This document shows positions 8,342-15,527 of a stretch of 64,000 bases of DNA, piece by piece. The notes under the pieces are model-generated. The model saw nothing but the letters and a program-made list of their open reading frames with translations, did no database searches and had not been told where the DNA came from. This DNA comes from Nocardia puris (GTDB lineage Bacteria; Actinomycetota; Actinomycetes; Mycobacteriales; Mycobacteriaceae): the NCBI RefSeq assembly GCF_003315035.1, contig NZ_QNRE01000003.1, positions 62,001 to 126,000 on the forward strand. Direction: 5' to 3'. The translations under genes were made by a program, and so were the position numbers. Each line of letters begins with the position of its first letter. The first letter of the stretch is position 1.

Positions 8342-11300
8342 TCAGTACTCCACTTCTTGCGAGCGACGGCGAATGGTGGTGACCTCGTCGCGCTGGTTTC
8401 CGGTGGGGCCGTGGTAGTTCAGGGCGAAGGACTGCTGGGCGTAGCCGCCGATGAGATGCGAGGGCTTGATCATGATGCGGGTCAGCGCGTTGTGGATGCC
8501 GCCGCGTTTGCCGCGCGCGTCGTCCACCTCAGGGGTGCCCTCGATGCGCGGCACGTCCACCGCGCGGTCCTGCGCGTGATACATGAACACGGCGCCCTCG
8601 GGCATCCGGTGCGACACGATCGCGCGGGCCACCACGATGCCGTTGCGATTGATCGCCTCGATCCAATCGTTGTCGCGCACACCGATCTTCGCGGCATCCT
8701 TGTCCGACATCCAGATCGACTGCCCGCCCCGCGAGAGCGTGAGCATGTGCAGGTTGTCCTGATAGGCGGAGTGGATGGACCACTTGGAGTGCGGCGTCAG
8801 GTACCGCACGGTGACTCCCCTCTCGGTCACCGTGCCGACGCCGGGTTCGTGGAACAACGCCGTCATGTCCAGCGGCGGACGGAAGATCGGCAGCTGCTCG
8901 CCGAGTTCGATCATCCAGTCGTGGTCCAGGTAGAAGTGCTGGCGGCCGGTGAGCGTATGCCAGGGCTTGAGCCGTTCGGTGTTGATGGTGAACGGCGAGT
9001 ACCGGCGCCCGCCCGTCTCGCTGCCCGACCATTCGGGCGAGGTGATCACCGGCACCGGGCGGGATTGGGTGTCGGCGAATGTGATTCGCTTGCCCTCGTG
9101 CTCGGCGGCCAGGTCGGCCAGTTCGGTGCCGGTGCGGCGTTCCAGCGCCTCGAAGCCCTCCACGGCGAGCCTGCCGTTGGTGGTGCCCGACAGCGCGAGC
9201 ACGGCCTCGGCGGCGAAGGTGTCCTTGGCCAGCGACGGACGCCCTTGCGCCACACCGGAAACCACGGTGCCGTTCACACCGGCCAGGTACCGCACCTCCG
9301 CCTCGGGGTAGGTGGTGATGCCCTTGGTGGTGAGTCCGAGCGATTCCACCAGCGGTCCCAGCGCGGCCATCTTCTCGGCCAGCTTCGGATAGTCGCGTTC
9401 GATCACCACCAGCTTCGGCATGGTCTTGCCCGGAATCGGTTCGCACTCACCGGCTTTCCAGTCCAGCACCCGGCCGCCCGCCTGGGCGAGCGCGTCGGGG
9501 CTGTCGTGCTGCAAGGGCACCGCGACGATGTCCTTGCGCTTGCCGAGATGCTTCTCCGCCATCCAGGAGAAGCCGCGCGCGATGCGGTGGAACGCGTCGA
9601 AATCGGTCTTGGCCTCCCACGGCGGGGAGATGGCGGGCGAGAACGCGTGCACGAAGGGGTGCATATCGGTGGAGGACAGGTCGTGCTTCTCGTACCAGGT
9701 GGCGGCGGGCAGCACGATATCGGAGAACAGCGTGGTGCTGGTCATCCGGAAATCCAGGGAGAGCAGCAGATCCAGCTTTCCGGTGGCGGCCTGCTCGCGC
9801 CACACCAGTTCCTGCGGGCGCACGCCGGTGGCCTCGCCGGTCTGGAGGTTGGAGTCGGCGCCGAGCAGGTGCCGGTGGAAGTACTCGTTGCCCTTGCCGG
9901 AGGAGCCGAGCAGGTTGGCGCGCCACACCGTCAGGCAGCGCGGGAAGTTCTCCGGTGCGTCGGGGTCCTCGCAGGCGAAGCGCAGATCGTTCGACTTCAG
10001 GCCCGCGACAACGTGATCCGCCGGGCTCACCCCCGCGGCTTCGGCCTCGTCGACCAGGTCGAGGGGATTGCGGTCGAAGGTCGGGTAGCTGGGCATCCAG
10101 CCGAGCCTGCTGGCCAGCGCGATATTGTCGGCGGCGGTGCGGCCCGCGAACTTGCCCTGCGCCAGCGGCGAGGCGAACGATTCGGCGGTGAACGGGTCGT
10201 AGCGCCACTGGTCGTTGGTGAGATACCAGAACACCGTGCCCTGCATCTGGCGCGGCGGGCGCTGCCAGTCCAGGCCGAAAGCCAATGTGGCCCAACCGGT
10301 GACCGGTCGGCACTTCTCCTGCCCCACGTAATGCGCCCAGCCGCCGCCGTTCACGCCCTGGCAGCCGGTGAGCAGCGTGAGGGTGAAGAAGGCGCGGTAG
10401 ATCTGGTCGGAGTGGAACCAGTGGTTGGTGCCCGCGCCCATCAGGATCATCGAGCGTCCGCCGGAACGGTCGGCGTTGTCGGCGAATTCGCGCGCGATGC
10501 GTTCGGCCTGCGCGGCCGGGACGCCGGTGATGCCCTCCTGCCACGCGGGCGTGTAGGGGGTGGTGGCGTCGTCGTAGCCGGTGGGCCACTCGCCGGGCAG
10601 GCCCGCGCGGCCCACGCCGTACTGGGCGAGCAGCAGATCGAAGACGGTGGTGACGCGGTGGCCCGCGACGGTCACGGTCGGGACGCCGCGCAGCAGCACT
10701 CCCGCCGAGTCGGAGTCGAAGCGCGGCAGGCGAAGTGCGATGCTCTGCGCGCCGTCGCGCCCGTGCAGGGTGAGCAGCGGGTCCACGCCCTCGAGGTCGA
10801 GGTTCCACTTGCCCGCGTCGTCGGCGCCGAAGCGGTGGCCCAGAGAACCGTTGGGCACCACCGGGTTTCCGTCGGCGTCCAGCAGCACCGGCTTGTGGGC
10901 GGACCCTTCGGCGGTGTCGCCGAGGTCGGCGGCGGTGAGGAACTTGCCCGCCAGCGCGCCGTCGTGGTGGTAGTCGCCCTCGGCGTCCCAGCCCTTCGGG
11001 TCGTCCACGCACACCAGGTACGGCAGGTCGGTGTAGCGCTTGACGTAGTCGAGGAAGCGGGGCGTGTCACGCTCGACGAAGAACTCCTTGAGCACCACGT
11101 GACCCATCGACATGGCCAGGGCCGCATCGGTTCCGGGCCGCGCGGGCACCCACTCGTCGGCGAACTTGGTGTTGTCGGCGTAGTCCGGCGACACCACCAC
11201 GACCTTCTGGCCCCGGTAGCGCGCCTCGGTCATGTAGTGCGCGTCGGGCGTGCGCGTGACGGGCACGTTGGAGCCCCACATGATGAGGTAGCCCGCGTCG

Positions 11301-12079
11301 AACCAGTCGGCCGACTCCGGCACGTCGGTCTGGTCGCCGAACACCTGCGGCGAGGCCACCGGCAGATCGGCGTACCAGTCGTAGAACGAGAGCATCGACC
11401 CGCCGAGCAGCGAGATGAACCGCGCGCCGACCGCGTGGCTGACCATCGACATGGCCGGGATCGGCGAGAAGCCCGCGACCCGGTCGGGGCCGTAGCGCTT
11501 GATGGTGTGCACGTGCGCGGCGGCCGCGATCTCGGCGGCCTCCCACCACTCGGCGCGCACGAAACCGCCCTTGCCCCTGGCGGATTTGTAGCGACGGGCC
11601 TTCTCCGGGTCCTCGACCACGTCGGCCCAGGCCAGCACCGGATCCTTCAGGCGCTCCTTGGCCTCGCGGTAGAGCTCGAGCAGGGTGCCGCGCACGTACG
11701 GGTAGCGCACCCGCGCCGGCGAATAGGTGTACCAGGAGAACGACGCGCCGCGCGGGCAGCCGCGCGGCTCGTACTCCGGCTTGTCCGCGCCGACGGAGGG
11801 GTAGTCGGTCTGCTGCGACTCCCAGGTGATCACGCCGTCCTTGACGTAGATCTTCCACGAGCAGGAGCCGGTGCAGTTCACGCCGTGTGTGGAGCGCACC
11901 ACCTTGTCGTGCGCCCAGCGGTCGCGGTAGAACTCGTCCGCGCCGCGGCCGCCGACCTTGTGCAGCACCCGCTGGTCCTCGGAGACCTCGCCGCGCCGGA
12001 AATACTTGCCGAGCCGGAGCAGGACATCGCCGGCATCGGGAGAACCGCCTGCCGGATCATGAGTGCGCGAGGTGACCAC
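8342..12079 (-). CDS. narG: Respiratory nitrate reductase, alpha subunit (molybdopterin)
   Basis: NarG is the catalytic Mo-bisMGD subunit that reduces nitrate to nitrite on the cytoplasmic side. The 1,245-residue product shows the N-terminal HGVNCTGSCSWK segment that binds the FS0 Fe-S cluster, the YEPRGCPRGASFSWY block, MWGSNVPVTRTPDAH, and a molybdopterin-dinucleotide-binding domain at the C-terminus. No twin-arginine signal is seen, as normal for NarG. The frame opens at 12160, but GTG at 12079 preceded by AAGGGGG gives the family-like start; the added 27 residues would be unusual. It is first in narGHJI, 53 bases before narH. Confidence 0.96.
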   Translation of the reverse strand: MVTSRTHDPAGGSPDAGDVLLRLGKYFRRGEVSEDQRVLHKVGGRGADEFYRDRWAHDKVVRSTHGVNCTGSCSWKIYVKDGVITWESQQTDYPSVGADKPEYEPRGCPRGASFSWYTYSPARVRYPYVRGTLLELYREAKERLKDPVLAWADVVEDPEKARRYKSARGKGGFVRAEWWEAAEIAAAAHVHTIKRYGPDRVAGFSPIPAMSMVSHAVGARFISLLGGSMLSFYDWYADLPVASPQVFGDQTDVPESADWFDAGYLIMWGSNVPVTRTPDAHYMTEARYRGQKVVVVSPDYADNTKFADEWVPARPGTDAALAMSMGHVVLKEFFVERDTPRFLDYVKRYTDLPYLVCVDDPKGWDAEGDYHHDGALAGKFLTAADLGDTAEGSAHKPVLLDADGNPVVPNGSLGHRFGADDAGKWNLDLEGVDPLLTLHGRDGAQSIALRLPRFDSDSAGVLLRGVPTVTVAGHRVTTVFDLLLAQYGVGRAGLPGEWPTGYDDATTPYTPAWQEGITGVPAAQAERIAREFADNADRSGGRSMILMGAGTNHWFHSDQIYRAFFTLTLLTGCQGVNGGGWAHYVGQEKCRPVTGWATLAFGLDWQRPPRQMQGTVFWYLTNDQWRYDPFTAESFASPLAQGKFAGRTAADNIALASRLGWMPSYPTFDRNPLDLVDEAEAAGVSPADHVVAGLKSNDLRFACEDPDAPENFPRCLTVWRANLLGSSGKGNEYFHRHLLGADSNLQTGEATGVRPQELVWREQAATGKLDLLLSLDFRMTSTTLFSDIVLPAATWYEKHDLSSTDMHPFVHAFSPAISPPWEAKTDFDAFHRIARGFSWMAEKHLGKRKDIVAVPLQHDSPDALAQAGGRVLDWKAGECEPIPGKTMPKLVVIERDYPKLAEKMAALGPLVESLGLTTKGITTYPEAEVRYLAGVNGTVVSGVAQGRPSLAKDTFAAEAVLALSGTTNGRLAVEGFEALERRTGTELADLAAEHEGKRITFADTQSRPVPVITSPEWSGSETGGRRYSPFTINTERLKPWHTLTGRQHFYLDHDWMIELGEQLPIFRPPLDMTALFHEPGVGTVTERGVTVRYLTPHSKWSIHSAYQDNLHMLTLSRGGQSIWMSDKDAAKIGVRDNDWIEAINRNGIVVARAIVSHRMPEGAVFMYHAQDRAVDVPRIEGTPEVDDARGKRGGIHNALTRIMIKPSHLIGGYAQQSFALNYHGPTGNQRDEVTTIRRRSQEVEY

Positions 12080-12118
12080 GACGCCCCCTTCGAGCTGTGG
12101 AATCGGGCTGATGTTTCG

Positions 12119-12146
12119 ACTGTAGGGAGGTCGTTTCGCGCGGCAA
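12119..12146 (-). promoter_or_regulatory. Predicted narG promoter
   Basis: Read on the minus strand, TTGCCG (12146-12141) and TACAGT (12124-12119) are separated by 16 bases. This would place transcription initiation roughly 30 bases before the GTG start of narG at 12079. It is a sequence-based prediction only. Confidence 0.5.
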
Positions 12147-12151
12147 AACGA
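12131..12151. promoter_or_regulatory. Inverted repeat over the narG -35 box
   Basis: The sequence TCGTTT-N9-AAACGA is a perfect 6+6 inverted repeat that covers the predicted -35 element of narG. Its position suits an operator for a dimeric repressor or activator. The binding protein is unknown; NnaR, GlnR or a redox regulator would be reasonable in this context. Confidence 0.4.
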
Positions 12152-12439
12152 TTCTTTCACAGCGCTCGAAAGGCCACGGTGAGTTGTGAGGTCGAGGCAA
12201 TATGCCGGTCACGGTACGGCGCGCGCGAATATCCGGCGACGACACGGCGACCAGGGGCGATGGGCGCTGAACTCGGGTTTTGCGGGGTGGAGGGGTCGTC
12301 AGGGGGACTTGCCGGTGATGCTTTGGAAACAGCTGGTTCTCGCGCGGTTTACAATCGTTAACACGTTTTCGGGAGAGGGAAAGCCTCGAATTGTGGTTTC
12401 GCACACGGAGATTTGCGCACCCGCTGTCCGCCTCCTTGT

Positions 12440-12572
12440 CCGCCTCTCCGCGTTCAAGGCGGCTGCGTCAGGGGCGGGGATCGTTGGGTGGCCGTCTGCC
12501 GTCGTTTGATGGGGCTGAGTTAGCCGGTACCCGGCGAGTTACCCATGTGCGAGCGAGATCAGTTGTCACCTC
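12440..12572 (+). repeat. Interspersed noncoding repeat, copy 1
   Basis: This copy reads in the plus direction. It begins with the box CCGCCTCTCCGCGT (12440), continues AAGGCGGCTGCGTCAGG, then has AGCCGGTACCCGGCGAGTT and ACCCATGTGC (to 12550), and ends GCGAGATCAGTTGT. Two further copies, in the opposite direction, are at 12922-13069 and 29953-30094. The two conserved boxes lie about 95 bases apart in every copy. No coding frame is shared. Confidence 0.75.
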
Positions 12573-12921
12573 GAGCAGATTGATGAATGGCCATGTAATG
12601 GGCCACGAAGGCGGCCACGGATCCACCCGATCACGCGGATGCGGCGAGACGGTTGTGGACAGCCAGTGGGCGGAAATGCGCGGCGGCCGTGCCGAACGTC
12701 AGTGCGGCACGGGTGTGGGCGGTGGCAGCGATGCCGCAGGTGCCCGGAGGCTTCAGCGGAGGTGTGTTGCCGATTCGGTGAGCCTGGCAAATCCGTGGCA
12801 TGCAGCGATGGACAGGGCCGGGAGGACCGCATCATCCGTGGACGCCTCGGCAAGCGGTGGTATTCAGCGAGAGATCCGGCCGACAACCAGTCTCGACCGC
12901 AACGACGTGTTTGCAGGCGTT
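12573..12921. other. Spacer between two repeat copies, no gene seen
   Basis: This stretch separates two oppositely oriented repeat copies. Short frames on both strands lack ribosome-binding sites and recognisable domains. It could be the interior of a decayed mobile element, but no transposase remnant can be read. Confidence 0.4.
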
Positions 12922-13069
12922 CGGCGAGTTACCCAAGGCAACAACTGGTTTCGCCAGCACATGGGTAACTCGCCGGGTACCGGCTGACTCCGCCCAGCAG
13001 AATTCCGGAGACGGCAGCGAACCGACGTCCGCGCCTGACGCAGCCGCCGCCTTATACGCGGAGAGGCGG
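12922..13069 (-). repeat. Interspersed noncoding repeat, copy 2, with hairpin
   Basis: This copy reads in the minus direction from CCGCCTCTCCGCGT (end near 13069) to ACCCATGTGC (near 12960). It overlaps the last codons and the TAA of the chelatase gene at 13052. Its far end carries an inverted partner of the second box: CGGCGAGTTACCC (12922-12934) pairs with GGGTAACTCGCCG (12963-12975), giving a 13-bp stem about 77 bases after the stop codon. This may act as a transcript end or a stable 3' RNA structure. Confidence 0.75.
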
Positions 13070-13804
13070 GTGGGCTGCCGCGCGGTAGCGGTCGGCAATA
13101 AGGCGCACCACCGCCGGGTGGACGCCGATCGGCTCGGCTACCCCGTCGGCGCCCGCCTCGTGCAAGCGCTGCTGGAACAACCCGTGCGCGAGCAGATACG
13201 AGGCGATGAACACGCGGCGCGCACCGGACTCACGCAATTCCGCGACAACCTCGGGCACACGTGGCGCACCCGTCGCCACGTAACCGATGCGCACCGGCGC
13301 GCCGAGGCGCTCGGCCAGCATCGCGGCCGCGCGCCGGACATCTTGGCGCGCACGGGAGTCCGATGAGCCGGCGGCGGCGAACACCACGGCGTCACCGCGA
13401 CGCCACCCGGCCGCGCGCAGGCGCATGGCCATGATCGCGGCCAGCGCCGGATCGGGGCCCATCGCCGGGGTGACGGTCGCGGCCGGATGAGCGCTCTCGG
13501 TCACCTCGCGCGGCACATCCTGGTAGACGTGGTAGCCCGAGGCGAGGAACGCCGGAACCACCACGGCGGGAACGGTTTCCGCGCTGGCGTCCAGATCCCG
13601 CAACACCTCGGCGGGCGACGGGCCGAGCACGTCGACGAACGCCGTGCGCACCGCCGGGACGCGGGCGCCGCGCCCCGAAATCGCGGCGCCCGCGGGCGCG
13701 CCGAGCTCACGGGCGACCGCCTCGGCGAGCGCGGCGATCATCTCGACGCCTTTGGTGCTGCGCGTGCCGTGCGCGACCAGCACCAGCGCGGGGGCGTTCA
13801 CCAC
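13052..13804 (-). CDS. Sirohydrochlorin chelatase-like protein (CbiX/SirB family)
   Basis: The 250-residue protein contains two CbiX-like halves. The first begins LVLVAHGTRS, with the metal-binding His of the class II chelatase family, and the second repeats the fold after GDAVVFAAAGSSD. The family inserts Fe2+ or Co2+ into sirohydrochlorin, making sirohaem or a cobalamin precursor. Between the nitrite reductase genes and NnaR, sirohaem supply for NirB is the likely role. Two consecutive GTG codons (13804 and 13801) could start it; the second overlaps the nnaR stop as GTGA. The last five codons lie inside repeat copy 2, so the C-terminus HPPLRV is derived from, or shared with, the repeat. Confidence 0.85.
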   Translation of the reverse strand: MVNAPALVLVAHGTRSTKGVEMIAALAEAVARELGAPAGAAISGRGARVPAVRTAFVDVLGPSPAEVLRDLDASAETVPAVVVPAFLASGYHVYQDVPREVTESAHPAATVTPAMGPDPALAAIMAMRLRAAGWRRGDAVVFAAAGSSDSRARQDVRRAAAMLAERLGAPVRIGYVATGAPRVPEVVAELRESGARRVFIASYLLAHGLFQQRLHEAGADGVAEPIGVHPAVVRLIADRYRAAAHPPLRV

Positions 13805-15063
13805 GACCCCATCGGCTGGGGCGCGTAGCGCGGCGAACGGACCGGGTTGCCGATGCCGGGCGCGGCCGGGCGGGTGTGCGCGGGCGGCTGCGCGTGCGGG
13901 GACGTCAGGTCGCGCGGCACCGGATCGCAGTCGGCGGCGTCCAGCGCCAGCCGGTAGCCGCGCTTGACCACGGTCTGGATCGCCTTCGGCGTGCCCAGGC
14001 CCGCGCGCAGGCGGGCGATGGCGGTTTCCACGGCGTGCGTGTCGTCACCGCCGCCGGGCAGGGCGGCGAGCAGGTCCTCGCGGGACACCACGCGGCCGGG
14101 CTGGCGGGCCAGCGAGCGCATCAGCGCCATCGGCGCGGGCGCGAGCTGGCGCACCTCACCGTCGACCACCACGCACGCGCCGCGCACACTGATGATGTGC
14201 CCGGCGGCGTGAATCCGGCTGGCGCGCCGGGGCAGTTCCTCGGCGACGTGGCGAGCCAGCGCACCGAGCCGCGCGCGGCCCGGCATCGAGGTCGGCACGC
14301 CGAGCTCTTCGAGCGGGGCGGCGGTGATGGGGCCCACGCAGGCCGCCAGCACCCGGCCGCGCAGGGCGTGCAGCACACCCTCGAGCAGACCGGTTTCCTT
14401 GGCGCGCATCAACATCGAGGCCACGGCGGGCGCGCTGGTGAACGTCACGCAGTCCAGTCCGGCGGTGACGATCAGCTCGATCAGCTGATCCATCGGGCCC
14501 TGATCCTCGGGCGGGATCCAGCGATACACCGGCACCGGCACGACATCCGCACCGGCACAACGCAATACCTCACAGAAGTCGGGCACCGGCTCCCACTCGG
14601 TGGTGGCGCCGTGCAACTGCACCGCGATCCGTACGCCCTCCACGCCCTCGGCGAGCAGGTGGTCGAGCACTTCGGCCGAGGACTCCGACGCGGGCGACCA
14701 CTCCTCGCGCAGTTCGGCGGCGCGGATGGCGCCCTTGGCTTTCGGGCCGCGGGCCAGCATCCGGGTGGCGCCCAGGGTGGCGCGCAGATCCTCGGCCAGG
14801 CCCCAGCCCTCGGCGGCCTCCATCCAGCCGCGGAAGCCGATACCGGTGGTGGCCACCGTGATCTGCGGCGGCTGGGCCACCAGGGTGCGGGTGACCCGCT
14901 CCAGTTCGGTGTCGTCGGCCAGCGGAATGATCCGGATGGCCGGAGCCGACACGATGGACGCGCCCCGCCTGGTGAGCAGCGTGGCGAACTCCTCGGCTCG
15001 CCGGGCCGCCGTGACACCGACGGTGAAGCCGGCCAGGGACGCGCCGGCGTCGATTGTCGTCAT
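13798..15063 (-). CDS. nnaR: Nitrate/nitrite assimilation regulator with HemD domain and winged helix
   Basis: Residues about 1-265 form a uroporphyrinogen-III synthase (HemD) fold (FTVGVTAARRAEEF, ATTGIGFRGWME, CVTFTSAPAVASM). Residues about 285-385 form an OmpR/PhoB-type winged helix (PGRVVSREDLLAALPG, HAVETAIARLRAGLG, TVVKRGYRLAL). This fusion matches NnaR of Streptomyces and mycobacteria (Rv0260c type), a regulator that acts with GlnR on nitrate and nitrite genes. Whether the HemD part still makes or senses a tetrapyrrole cannot be read. A frame extends to 15132, but ATG at 15063 starts MTTIDAGASL, 4 bases after the nirD stop. A proline-rich tail follows the DNA-binding domain. Confidence 0.9.
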   Translation of the reverse strand: MTTIDAGASLAGFTVGVTAARRAEEFATLLTRRGASIVSAPAIRIIPLADDTELERVTRTLVAQPPQITVATTGIGFRGWMEAAEGWGLAEDLRATLGATRMLARGPKAKGAIRAAELREEWSPASESSAEVLDHLLAEGVEGVRIAVQLHGATTEWEPVPDFCEVLRCAGADVVPVPVYRWIPPEDQGPMDQLIELIVTAGLDCVTFTSAPAVASMLMRAKETGLLEGVLHALRGRVLAACVGPITAAPLEELGVPTSMPGRARLGALARHVAEELPRRASRIHAAGHIISVRGACVVVDGEVRQLAPAPMALMRSLARQPGRVVSREDLLAALPGGGDDTHAVETAIARLRAGLGTPKAIQTVVKRGYRLALDAADCDPVPRDLTSPHAQPPAHTRPAAPGIGNPVRSPRYAPQPMGSW

Positions 15064-15067
15064 ATGT

Positions 15068-15463
15068 TCATCCGTCCGAGGCGTCGAGCGCGGCGGGCTC
15101 GTTGGAAATCGAAACGATGCCGTCGTCCACACGCACCGCGTACACCGGCAGCGCCGCCGATGCGTCGTCCAGGCAGCGTCCGTCGAGCAACGAGAACGCC
15201 TGCTTCAGCAGCGGCGAGGCCACGATGGGCACGCCGCCGCGGTCGCCGACGATCCCGCGCGACATGACCGCCGCCCGGCCGAACGGATCGATGTTCCCGA
15301 CCGCGTAGAGGGCGCCGTCGCCCAGCAGGAAGAGCGCGGCCTGCTGGCCACCTCTCAGCAACACCGCGACCCCGCGGCCGGGGATCAGGTAGTCGAGTCG
15401 GCACGCCTGCGTCCAACCGGTGGCCGTAGCCGGGGAAATGCTGGGTGTATCGATCACGGTCAT
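15068..15463 (-). CDS. nirD: Assimilatory nitrite reductase [NAD(P)H] small subunit
   Basis: NirD is a 131-residue protein with the Rieske-like fold of the NirD family but without the Cys/His ligands of a true Rieske cluster: in the first loop region the sequence reads GNIDPFGRAAVMSRGIV. It partners NirB in reduction of nitrite to ammonium in the cytoplasm. It lies 64 bases after nirB and 4 bases before nnaR on the same strand, so nirB-nirD-nnaR-chelatase probably form one transcript. The start MTVIDTPS is preceded by a GGAGGA site. Confidence 0.94.
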   Translation of the reverse strand: MTVIDTPSISPATATGWTQACRLDYLIPGRGVAVLLRGGQQAALFLLGDGALYAVGNIDPFGRAAVMSRGIVGDRGGVPIVASPLLKQAFSLLDGRCLDDASAALPVYAVRVDDGIVSISNEPAALDASDG

Positions 15464-15527
15464 CGGGTTCCTCCTCCGAACGCCTTACCCATTGGTACCG
15501 GCGTCCTGTTTCCACACGGTTAAGCGG

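Noticed and set aside
8312..12361. Very long plus-strand open frame (more than 1,300 codons) across narG and narH start
   Set aside because: It is antisense to narG and rich in Arg, Gly, His and Val as expected for a mirror frame of GC-rich coding DNA; no domain, start signal or plausible composition.
12573..12921. Possible insertion sequence or MITE bounded by the two inverted repeat copies
   Set aside because: No transposase remnant, no target-site duplication seen, and a third solo copy elsewhere shows that the repeat also occurs singly; kept only as a hypothesis.
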